Assembly: GCA_035578905.1 (NCBI GenBank)
Contig: JAQJVL010000321.1
Span: forward strand, 248,001-312,000
Length of the DNA stretch: 64,000 nucleotides
Source of the DNA: Stictocephala bisonia
Taxonomy: Eukaryota; Arthropoda; Insecta; Hemiptera; Membracidae
Direction: 5' to 3'
A program made the position numbers and the translations under genes. How positions within the stretch are numbered: the stretch's first letter is position 1; each line of letters starts with the position of its first letter. Shown here piece after piece: positions 1 to 12,700 of the stretch. Under the pieces are notes generated by a model, which saw only the letters and a list, made by a program, of their open reading frames with translations, made no database searches and was not told where the DNA came from.

Positions 1-573
1 TTTTTTTTTTGTGACAGAAACATCAAGTGTATTGTTTATAATTTTAAGGCTTTGAAATTGTCATGTTTTTTACCTATCCACTGAGAAAGGTAAATTAGTT
101 ATTGTAGACAGGTTGATATTTATAATATTTTTAAAAATTTCCCAAAGTAAAGTTTTTAACTACAACTTTAACCATATATTTTATTGTAAATAATTAAAAA
201 TGGAATAATTCATTTTGTAAATTTTTTAGTGCTAAATTTTGGTCTTCTTTTGAAAATAGTCAAAAAATAGTCCAAAACCAAATGGAATATTTCAGTTTTA
301 CTATCCCAAGAACAAAACTGTGTAAAAACTAGAAAAAATAATCTCAACACCAAATGGTTTTTTAAATAGGAAAATTTTTACTTTGCATTTTAATGCCTTT
401 TGCCATGTACATTAACCACAAAAAACTTTTAACACTAATATCTTTCTACGCTGTTTAACGTATTATAGTATATTATATTTCACTATTCATGCATCACCTG
501 TGTTAAAAGTATAGATTAACTGTTAGATACAAGATTTTAGTTCTTGTATTTAATTTATCGTTCACTGATTCAG

Positions 574-713
574 GCAGAAGATGTTGATATGAACGCAGCA
601 ATTCACGGAAATTGGACTATTGAAAATGCGAAATCAAAACTCCACCAGTTCTTGGATTCAATTAAAGTAAAAGCTGAATATGTGTATACTGTGGTGGGCC
701 CTGATCACATAAA
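574..713 (+). CDS. mle: mle exon: start of dsRBD2
   Basis: Begins after the acceptor ttcactgattcag and reads in phase 0, [20 protein letters not shown], then ...[13 protein letters not shown]. The GNWT-ENAK and VGPDH segments are landmarks of the second dsRBD of DHX9/MLE. The donor gtaagt at 714 splits the last codon (aa|g). Confidence 0.9.
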
Positions 714-3700
714 GTAAGTAGTAATTAAAAAAAGAGTCAGAGGATAACGATAAAAGAATTAACAAAATTAGATCTAGTCAAAAATTATTGTAAAACTTGA
801 AAAAGAAAAAATTTAGGAGAACCTTTTACCCTTTACTTTATGTAGTAGAAGTGATGGCTGACTTTCATTTTGATCAGTTGGAAGAAACATAATAATAAAA
901 AAAAACACATACATAGAAGTTATGGTGTAACTTCTATTATTGTGTAGTTTGTAACAGTGTTTTTATTGTGTGGTTTGGTTATTGAATTTATTTCTTTCCA
1001 TTCTACTTGTACAAGCTTAACTGGGCAATAATTAATGAAAAAAATCAATATGGTATAGAACATTGATAGCAAAAAGCTCAATAGTTCATAAACGTTTAAA
1101 ATGTTCAAATTTTGTTCAGTTCTAATGAACTTCTAGTAACATTCTGAAAATTATTTTAGTTGCAAGTTTTTGTGTCTAACTACATCGATCAGACATATTT
1201 TTCAATCTCATAAAATAGTACAGCTTATGAAAGTGGTACAAGGGAGAAAACGGTATTATGCCTGTACACAGCGTTCCATTCATAATGATAACTTACTTTA
1301 TAAGTTCAAGTTAAAGAATGTGTTGTCGAGTAATATAATTTATTTCTACGTAAAGGGTAAAATGATCTCTGAAATAATCATTCCCTCCTTTTTTTGACAA
1401 CTGATCACAAACCAAGATCCTTTCAATAAAGACTGAAACGGTGTTGGTATAACTGGACAAGAAGGGGATTGGTAGTGCAGTACCATGTATATGCAGTACT
1501 CTTGTGTCAATGGAGGTGCTGAAAGGGTTGTTCTATCTCACCTCACGGAAGTAAATAAATATTTTTACTTTGCAATCTCAAATGCTAATTAAACTGAAAG
1601 TTCTATATATAGACTCATTTTACCGATACTTTGTGGTGGTGAATGTTGGATATAATCTACTGTTGAAAATTGGGTAGTACAGTAGATTTGTCACTATCCA
1701 AGGTAATTTGAACCAACGCTACTCTAGAATATTCTGATGTGTAAAACTCAGAAAATTCAGAGGTTAAATGTATATGGTAAAAATAAAAAAAAAAACATGA
1801 AAATGTACGAGGCAGCTCAGGAGAGTTCCAGCGGGGGTGTGGGGAAATACGCCGCCACACCGCTCAGTTGCCTGGGCAACGGCTGTATTATCCACACAAA
1901 TAACATTTCTTGGAAGCGCTAGAGCCAAACATTTCCTGTTAGTGTTTGCACACGGCACTGCAGGGTGAAAGTTTGTTGTTTTGGTCAGCCCTCCAGTCTT
2001 TCGTTTAGAATAGTTCAAACGTCCATTATCTCCAAACATTTCTTTTTTCATTAATTAAGTCATTAAAATAGTTCAGGGGTTAAAAAATTAATTAACAAAA
2101 TTATTAAATAAAATAGTTTTGTATATTTATTTTTTTCTAAACTGATGTACTGCAGAAGGTTAGTGTGATAGTTAATGTTAAGATAAGAATAATAATTGTT
2201 AGTACACGCAAAAATTTGTCAAGCTATTAATTTATATACTGTAATATGATGAATATTGGATAATAAGATAAAATAAATTACTGCATAAAACTATTCTATC
2301 TTAAAATCAACAAATTTAAAACAAATACAAAAATAATGTATATTTTTAGTTTTGATTAATTTTATTAAGCCGTTCAATAAAAATTGCTGTCTAACTTAAA
2401 AGTACAGACAGACAAACAGGCGGGCGAAGACCGAGACAAATGTTATTAGGCCAGAACATATGATGGGGGTTTGTCAGTCACAGCCAATAGTGACTGCTGC
2501 TGGCACTCTCCTGAGCTGCCGACAGTACGGTAAAGACTGAACTGCAACCGAACCAAAAATAGTGCAACTGACACATCCTAATTTTTATTTCCTATGGCAC
2601 CTCAGTCAATTCAGAGATTGGTTGATCGAGACTTGGATAGTTGCAAGTTCACTGTATACCCATTTATCGAATCAAAATTGTACCAAGAATTTTTTATAAA
2701 ATGTGTATAACTGTACATAATTAAAATCTGTAAATTGAGCCACACATAGAGTTGAAAACTAATGACAAATGCAAGAGAAAAGATTAGTGAAGGAAAAAAA
2801 TTAAAATCTTACAAATATAATGTAGGATTTTAATTTGTCGTATTGTATTTTGTTAGTCCTATAAAGGTTGATAAAGAATAACAAAATTGACAATTTTATT
2901 ATTTTTTGTAATATACATGCAGTATTTACATTGAATGTACTTTATGAATAATATTTTGGAAAGAAAAATATTTTATTTGCAAATCGAATCTGGAAGTGAG
3001 ATGAAACAACCTTTGATTTGAAGAAAGACAGTGTTGGAATGTTGTTTTTCCTGTGACGTAGAATTCACAGAGAAACATTATTCTGAGACATTGATTGGTT
3101 TATTGTTGGTACTGCACTGCCATCTTGTTTAGGTGCCAAGCTGGTTAACTGCTCATCGTGACAATACGGTAAGTCTAATTTCACTTAAAACTTTTAGAAT
3201 TTAAATTGTGTTAATTATTCAAATTTTATGCATGTGAGATATTTTGTTCATTATATACACTAAAGTTAAATTATAATCTAGCCAATTCTTGAGGAAATTA
3301 TTGGTATCGAGCATTGACGGTAAAATGTTCATTCAATATCTGACACCGGTGGCATTTGCTGGTCTCATTCCTTGTAAATGATCAAGTTGAAGACTGAAGA
3401 AATTTGCAAAATAATGAATTAAGTTAATAATTTTTGATAATATCACAGACAATATTATCCTCTAATATATTTTAATTGACTCTTTTAATACTAATGTTGG
3501 CCGGCCAATTGAAGTTCAAATCAACTACTAAATAATATAATTAGATGTTTAAAAAAATAATATCCTGGTTGTAAATATATTAAAACTTGCTGAAAGGTTA
3601 TTAATATTCCAAGGGGATATTAATATTAAGTTACAAATTTTAAAATACTTTCGGTTAACCTTTTGAATCCCACTGCTACTGTGCTGTGGCGATGATGGAT

Positions 3701-6700
3701 CGTGTTGAGGTCACACCATTTTCACTAATATTTTGTTTTCAACCAAATGTCACGAAACAACTTTGGCAATCTTCGAGACAGTTTTCCATTGTGTTAACAT
3801 ATGTTTTTAACTTCACGTCAGATTTGGGACAAACGCATTTTTGGTGTAGTTATATACACATCTGTCATTTGTGAACACAAAATAGTAGCGGAGCGATCGC
3901 ATATATTATGCGAAAAAGAAACTATCAAATCTTTCAGTGCAGATTGTTTCAGTGCTTTATCTGAGAGTAGTGATGAAAGTGACAATGTAGAAAACTCATT
4001 TTTACTACTAGTGACGACAATAATTGTACTTTTTCATTATTCATTAGTAAGATGCTGATCATCAAGTTATGGACGAATGAGTGTAGTCGTTGTTACTAAC
4101 TATGGTCAACTGTTCCTCAGATAGAGCTATTTAACACAAAAGCCAGGGCAATTAAGAGACCTGCAGTGTCAGGTGGAATCCGAACCATGTATTGCTGGTC
4201 TGATTTTCAGCTAACTGACAACCCTGACACTTAGTTCTCTTCCCTACACAACATCTAAACCCTGACTACCATCCAAAATGGACACCTCAAGCTTATTGAG
4301 TAGTGTCCACGTCGATGGTAAGCATTGAGCGGAAGCAGGGTCAGTATTAAGAGGACCGAGCATCGAACCTATAGCCTACTTGTTTTGTACTTTTAATTTT
4401 ATGTAATTAATTTAACTGTAAAGTAATTACATTTGTAATTTTAGTAAATTTATTCGTAATGTTTCTATGGATAAAGGTTTAGGCCAGGAGTTCCCAAACT
4501 TTTCTGATGGCGTACCCCTTAACTTACACTATATAATATATCGTACCCCTTTGTTCGAACTATATATATTACCGTGTACACTCAGGGTACGTACGCCAAC
4601 TTTTCACACCAAAAAGTAAACTGAAAAAAAAACAATTCCGGAGCTTTGTCGTTGATGGATGTGCTGTACATTGTAAGTGAAAGTTGTAAGCAAATCATTA
4701 GTTTGTTTGATTTTTTAGCATTTTCTCTTTTTTCATATATAATTATCAACACTCTTATGTTCTCTAAGATTCAAATGTACAATGCAACAAATTATTTAAG
4801 TATGGTAAATTACTATTTTTATATATTTTGTAATATGTGTTAAAAATTGATTAGTTGGAATAATATAATGCAAGAAACTTTATAAATACAACTTTTTAAA
4901 CACATTCTGGCATGCACTTATTTACTCCTGTGAGCGATTGATGGACAAGAACTGGAGTACACTTCAGTTATCCCCCTCCTTCACCTATATTATTGTTTTC
5001 CTAATAAAAACATTGAACTACGCACAGGGCGAGCCCTGTTTCACTGTCCACTTCTCTTTTGTACTGCAGTGCGTTAATTAACACTTAAATATGTTTAGTA
5101 CTGTACAACAAATTAGCACAGTACAGCTGGCCGGCGTGGTGGCTAAGGCTTCAGACTGCGGAGGGCAAGGTCCAAGGTTCAAATCCCCACTGAGCCAACC
5201 TACTTCAAATGTAATGTAGTACTTCACTTGTTAAATAAAGTATGAACTTGCAAGCCCATGTGAACTGGAGAATGAATTTTTTTTAAAAGAAAAAAGAAAA
5301 AAAGAAAGCTGTTCTGTTGTGATAAAACAAAAAAGTATTTTTGGTCTTACAAAAGATATTGTGAATTTTTATATTGTGGTTTGGTTACCTGACATTTGGG
5401 ATAATTGACGTCTCGCTGTACATGGTTAATGGCTAAAATATACATATATTGTTTTTGTTGTCTAAATTAAGAATAAATTTAAATTTAAAATATATTCTTC
5501 CTTTTTAAAACAATAAACCTATTTGCTAGTAAATACAAAAGATGTTTAACCATTACTCAGAGATTTAGATCTTTGAAACAATCCCTTATCAACTGAATAA
5601 TAGTAATAAATATGTCAAATAAGAGTTATTTAGTTTAGACAAGTTAAGTTTAAGAAAGGGCTATAATGGCCCTAACTTTGTATAAATAAAGTATCGTTCA
5701 TCTTATCTCAGTTGGCAGTATAAGGCTAATACAGTAGAGTCTCGCAAACTCGGCCTAATGTGGACCCAATGGCGGCCGAGTTAGCGAAATGCCGAGTTAT
5801 CGGGAAAAGTAGGTTTAAACGAATAAAAGTCCTTTGATAGGTTATATGTTACATGTTATTATTCGTCAAATACACCACAGAAGTCATTACATTTGAAGTT
5901 AAATCGATTTAAACACTACATAGGAATATTGCAAACATAATACGAAAAACAAATACAGTTCTGTACCCTGTAAATTATTGTTTTGTAAAAAAGTTGGTTA
6001 TTGTTTTTTGTTTTTCGCACCTGGCCCTCTTGCGAGCGGTATCGTCACGCAGACGACGGAGAAACAGGATGTCCATTGCCGAAGCACCTTGCTGCTCAAA
6101 ATACGTCAACGCACTTTCAACAGCTTTCAGTCCCTCGCTGTGACTCATTTTTATTTCAGTAGGCTTGCTTTTATCTTCTTCATTAGAGTCACCAATGCTT
6201 TCTTCATTGTCTTCTTTTCCTTTTACAACCTCAACAATTTCCGCATCCGAAAGAATGTTTTCTCCAGTGTCCTGCTCCATCCATTCTGTTACGTCACAGT
6301 CATTGGCATCTTCACAACCAGGAACCTGTCTTATTAAGTCCACTAGGCCAGAATCCTCTTCATCAGGTTTGTCAGCAAACTCATTTCCTTCATTGTCCAG
6401 TAGTTTTCTCCAGGAACGCACCAACGTAATAGGACGTAATTCACGCCATGCATCTGCAAGCCATCCAATGACATCTAATAAGTCAATTTTTTTCAAGTTT
6501 TTCACCAAATCTTGATCATCTTCAACGGCATCCAAAATATGTGACAGCAGCTTGCGGCGGTATATCTTCTTTAAAGCCGCTAAAACCCCCCGGTCCATAG
6601 GCTGGCAGAGTGCAGTCACATTGGGGGGCAGGAACATGGTCTTTATATCACCATCTTGTAACTCATCTGCGTCTGGATGTGAAGAGGCGTTGTCTAAGAT

Positions 6701-9700
6701 AAGAAGTGCTTTTCTTTGGAGGTTTTTCAGTTTCATGTGTCTTTCAACTGCAGGTACGAAACTATGGTAAAACCACTCTTTAAAGATTACTCCATCCAAC
6801 CATGCATTTGACTGGTTTTTATATGACACAGGAAGACTGGTTACATCAATATGTTTAAAGGCACGTGGCTTTTTAGCTTTACCAATAAGACACAGTTTTA
6901 GCTTATCATCCCCTGTTGCATTACAGCAGGCCAAGACGGTAACACGTTCTTTGCTTCTCTTGTACCCAGGAGCAGAATTTTCATGTTTCGAAGCTAGGCT
7001 TTTATTTGGCAAGAATCTAAAATTCAACCCCGTTTCATCGCAATTGTAAATTTGGTCGCCTGTCAAACCTTCACTTTCAATAAGCTGTTGAAATTGGTCT
7101 TTGAAATTTAAAAAACCCGTCATGTCCCCAGAAAGTTTTTCACCACATACAGTAAGTTGCCTGACACCGTAACGCTTTTTCCACCTGTCAAGCCAACCGA
7201 TACTTGCTACAAATTCTGGATCTCCTTCCTTTTTACACAGCTCATACAATTTTATTGCTTTTTCTTGCAATATCGGTCCTGAAATTGGGGTTCCTTTTTC
7301 TCTAGCTTGATGAAACCATAGGTACAGTGCCTCACTTACTTCATTGAATTCACTTTCTTTCATATTTTTTCTTTCTTTTAATGTTTCACTGCAAATTCGC
7401 TTAGCACACCACGCTTCTATTTCTGTTCTTTTTCTTTTCCAGTCCCCGATTGTACTTTTGCCGACCCCAAAATCCATAGCCACCTTGCTTACACTTTCTC
7501 CTTTGTCCAGTCGTTTTAATGCACACAACTTATGTTCCATTGATAAGTTTACTTGTTTTCTTTTAGATGTAGTTGCCATGATGAGTTAACAACACTAACA
7601 CAGCACAATCCACTAACTCCCAACAACAGTACATAAACGTTGTGCAACGCACTGACTTGTATGTAGCAGACCACTGTGATTCGTACTCTACACTGGTTTG
7701 CGCTCGACTAAGGACTGGACTGGACTGAGAATGCACGAGTGAGACTGACTCAGGAATATGGCGGCCGGCGACGGTGACGGGAGGGGGAAATAACTGTCCC
7801 GTTACACATTGACGCTCAAGGTCAATGCCCGCTCGCACGGGGAATACACTCGTAGATTCAATATTATCGCATTCGCGTAGTATTTTGGTTTTACAAGGTC
7901 AAAATAATTTAATTTTTTACATTTAAATTTTTTTCCATTTTAATCCTCTGTGTGGCCGAGTTATCCGGACTGCCGAGTTATCGAGGGCCGAGTTTGCGAG
8001 ACTCTACTGTACATGCTTTATAAATCCCTGATTGAATTATTTTAGACAGATCAATTTAATCCTAAAAGAAGATGGTCCTTCTTAAACCAGTTATTTAAAA
8101 ATTGTAACATTATCTTTTCCAATGCTTCTTTAAGTAGCATTGATATATTTTTTAAATCTTTTGTTTTTATTTCAGGAGCTTTATATGTGAAATGGGATTC
8201 TACGTTAATCAACTTGGGAGAAGTAAGTACTAGGATTTAATTTTCTATCTTACTACTTTTATATTCGTAAAAAGAAAAACTATTTCTATTTTCTTCTTTG
8301 TGTGTAAAAAACTGTATTCCTCTCTGTGTGTTGCTTATTTTGTATCTCACTAGGCTTGAGAATTATTAGATAATTGAGACATTTTAACACAATTGTGAAA
8401 TAATTGTACTCATTAACTCTACATCTGAAAGTTCTTATTAATATAATGTTCAAATTTGTAAATCAGGTCATGCCATGACATTTAAGATGAAACGTAAAAT
8501 AGTGAGTCATACTTAAAACCATAACTCTTGACGAACATTTGTGTATACTGTCCTAGACTTTGTATCAGGATTAAGTGATTCTACTTTTTGCTATGTCAAT
8601 TCAAAATTAAAATATATTATTACTCTGTGAATAATCTTGTATGTCTTGCTATGATATAAATTTAAATACTTACAGAAATTTCAGCAAGAGAGGCAGGGTC
8701 AAACAAGCAGTCAGCATCAAAGTCTTGTGCCCTCTCTATTGTGCGCCAACTCTTTCATCTCGGAGTTATTGAGGCTTTCTCTGGTACCCTAAAAAAGAAC
8801 AAAGAAGCTGACCAAATGCCACCGTATGAAGTGGAAATAGCCCCTGACCTTCAAGAACAGATTCATGACGTGTTGGCTGATTTGAAAATTGTTCCTGTTG
8901 TAATTGTAAGTAAATGAATGGCTAATCTTTTTTATTATTTATACCTAATGTTCCCAACTTAAAGATATGAATTGCAAAGGAGTGAATGATGAAATGAACA
9001 GCCAGTGTTGATCTTTTTAGTATTTTCTTGTCTATGACTGGTCAAATCAGATAATAACTCAAGAAATAAAGATGGTCTTTGGATGACCAGACTATTTTCG
9101 CAGCTTGCAGCACAAAGACTTTCTAAAAAAGACTACTGTCGGCGCAGAAATTGTGTGCACCTGAGTTTGAAGGTTGTTTTCTAAGAAACTAAGAGGCGTG
9201 TGAAAACTCCAATCATACCATTGTTTTCCTTGTTTAATTTTGCGTCATTACATATGAATTTCAAAATTGTATTATAAGTTATAATAATTTTTATCTTAGT
9301 TGGAACAAAGTAACAGAATTTTAACTAGTTTTCACTAGTACATCAAATTTACACCATTATTACTTAAAAACCAGTTTATTTAGCACATTTATATTTTAAT
9401 ATGTGGTTAATAGGAATGTTTGCTATAAGTTATGTAAAGTTTAGAATGTTATGTATTCAAGAAAAAGTCATCAGTTACCTGAAACATTGTTTTCTTGGCT
9501 TCTAGAGGTCGTAAAATTAATTATTTGGTCTTGTTGTAATCCTTATTACATGTATAGTTTTGATGCATCATTTTCATGTGAGTAAGTAAATTAGGTGATT
9601 TTAAATCGATTTAAATCAATTTAAAATTTCTTTAAATTGATAAATTTAAATCAATATAAAATCACTGCATTTACTTACCCATTTGAAAGTTATGTATCAT

Positions 9701-12700
9701 AACTATATAAGTAATAAGGATTACAACAAGACTAAATAATTAACTTTACGATATCTAGAAGCCTAGAAAACAATGTTTCAGGTAATTGATGAGAACTTTA
9801 TTACTTGAAAACATAACATTCTAAAATTTATAGAACTTATTGGAAACATTCCTATCAACAACGTTTTAAAATATAAATGCCCTACATGAACAGGTTTTTA
9901 TTAATAACGGTGTAAATTTTGTTTATTTATTTATTCATAAGAAGCCGATCGTCAAAATATGGACGAATATAGATTTCGAATGAGTGTGATAAGTGTACAG
10001 AGGGGAGACAAATTATTAGACTCAACGTGGTTTTTCAATAAAATTTAATCATTTTCAAGTTTTACAAATATCTAATACTTAGTATGTTTTCCCTTATTTT
10101 TTATAAGCAATGCCAATCTATTTGGCATACTTTCCACCAGTTTTTGGCATGAATCTTTTATTTCTTGGTCATGGTGCCAAATTTTTATTAAAGACTCAAT
10201 CAAAGCAGTTTTTGTGGTAATTTTCTCTTTTTTTCATCCTGTTCTTCACTATAGCCCAGTGTTTCTCAATCGGATTCATATCCGGGCTATTTCCTGGCCA
10301 AGGCAGAACACTGATTTCATTTGTACTGAAAAATGTTTTAACTGTTTTTGCTTGGTGACATGGCGCTCCGTCGTGCATGAACACAAATTCATCTTCCGGA
10401 AACCAGTCTTTGGCTTGCGGAACCATTCTTCGCTGCAATACATTGAGATACTGGTCCTGTCTCATTGTTTTCTCAACAATGTAGAGCCTACCAGGCCCTT
10501 GTACCGACATACAACTCCAGACCATAACGGAAGTCGGATGTTTCACTGTTTGCATCACACAATCCTCTTCTACTTTTTGCTTTCAGGTAATGTTTTCTGA
10601 TGAGTCCATCTTCCAAATCTCAGACATCACTAGCCAGTATGTTAGAAGAAGATTGGGGGAAGAATTTCACCCCATATTCTTTCAGTTCCTGTACCAACTG
10701 TTTTTTGTGCTTTTTCTGTTCTTGATAACCATGTTCTTCAGTTTTCTTTTCAATCTTTCATTCAATTTAGGTTTGCGGCCACATTTTCCAACTCGATAAC
10801 ATTCGTAAACAGCATTAGTATTAGAAGCCTGCTTAACCCTGCTTACAGATTTTTGTGATATATTGAGTCTTCTTGCCATTTCCCTTTGTGAATAATTATT
10901 TTCTTCTAAAAGAACCTTTGTCATAGCTATTTTACGGGGTCATAAATCTGCAGTTTTGCCCATTTCAAAAACAATTTACTGGCATATGACTGACAGAGTA
11001 AAAAGAAGAAAAAATGCCGAATTGTGTTAATAAAACTGATATAAAATCGTTAAAAATCACTACAGGATAACCACTAACACATCCAAGCACATTAAAACAC
11101 AACCAGTAGGTTTGAGGTTAAGAAAACACAAGTGGTAGGAAAACAGCTGATTCCATTGTTTTTGCTTTTTTTACATAAATGACTGTACTGTGTGGACTGT
11201 ATCGCACAGACTTTGGAAAAATTTGTGAGAAATGTATACTATATAACACTAAACATTGAGACACTAGAAGAGATAGCTGGGAAAATTGGACTAAAAATCT
11301 CGTTCGAAAAGACCAAAATCATGGTCAGGGATCCTCTCTGCGTTGATCATATATCAATTTTTAACACTGAAGTAGAACTGGTAAAAAAATTCAAGTATCT
11401 GGGGGAAACAATAACACACAACAATAACGAGAAAATCAACTGGAAAGAAAGAACTGACAAACTGAAGAAGTCTCTATTCACAACTCAAAACATATACAAT
11501 AAGAGATGCTTATCAACAAAAACCAAAATCAGACATTACCAAACGGTGATTCTCCCAAAAATACAATACGCATGCGAGACAATCTCCGGACCTTACAAAA
11601 TAGGAGAGATAGAAGCAATAGAAAAATTAGAAAGAAGGATAATAAGAAAATGTATAAACAAGAAGAACCTAGTAGAAGGTCAATGGAGAATAATCCCAAA
11701 CGAAACCGTCTATAAAACAATCACTCCACTAACAGAATTCTTCAGAAGGAAAAGGATATCATTCCTGGGACACATATTGAGAACGGAAGACACTAGACTA
11801 GCTAAACGACTGATCGACTTTTACTGGAATAAAAAAATCAAGTCAAACTGGGTGAGAGAAGTGCAGAAGGACATGGAAGAACTAGGAATCTTGAAGGAGG
11901 ATCTCGTAACAAAATCACAGAAATACAGCGAATGGGTAAAAACAAACACAATAACACTCACGCACAAACCAAGACCAAGACGAAATGTGGTGTATTCAGA
12001 GGAGGAAAGAAGACGAAGATCGGAACGGCTAAAAAAAATATGGGCTAAAAAGAAAGAAGAGACAGCCAAACAAATGAAACAACTAAGGAAGACTACAAGT
12101 TTTGAACTAAAGTGATCCAATAGGGTCGTAAAAGCAATAAATAAATAAATAAATAACACTAAACATCATTTTCAAAATTATTTATCCATGTACATTAAGT
12201 AAAAGTACTCTTAAAATAGTTTAACAACTAAAATTGTTGAAAATTCAGTTTGAGTCTAATAATTTGTCTCCCCTCTGTAGATGAGCGAATGTAGTCATTG
12301 TTACAAATTAAGGCCGACTATTCTTAAGGAAATGTCCTTAATGGCAAATGAACAGCTGGTGGTTATCAGCTGATCCATCTTAAAATTGATTATGACTGAT
12401 TTGGATGGAACTAAGAACCTTTAGCACATGAAGCTAGTATGGAACCAACTACACACCTAAAATGGTGCAATAATTAGCTTTAATTTGGGAGGGGAAGGAG
12501 CAAAAACAAGGAACCAAGTAAAGAGAACAATCCAGACTGAAGAAAGATTGTTTCTACTCACATAAATTGTAAAGTCTCAAGTAGCAGAACTGAAAAAGTT
12601 AAATTGTCTAAGGGTCATGGATAGGAGTATATTCAAGGAAATAAGGTTGAAGTTTTGAAGAAATATAAATAAAAAATGTTATAGCTCTAGTCTGGTTATT

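Larger units (their letters stand above)
9998..12277 (-). mobile_element. Tc1-like DNA transposon, inactivated and interrupted
   Basis: Terminal inverted repeats of about 28 bp, identical at both ends (CAGAGGGGAGACAAATTATT on the left, complement on the right), flanked by TA at 9996-9997 and 12278-12279. Removing the nested non-LTR insert and one target copy leaves about 1.37 kb, a normal Tc1 length. The transposase is broken by a stop and a frameshift. Confidence 0.88.

Noticed and set aside
5978..7589. Plus-strand frames of 72-119 codons across the Tigger transposase
   Set aside because: They lie antisense to an intact transposase gene and have no motifs of their own.
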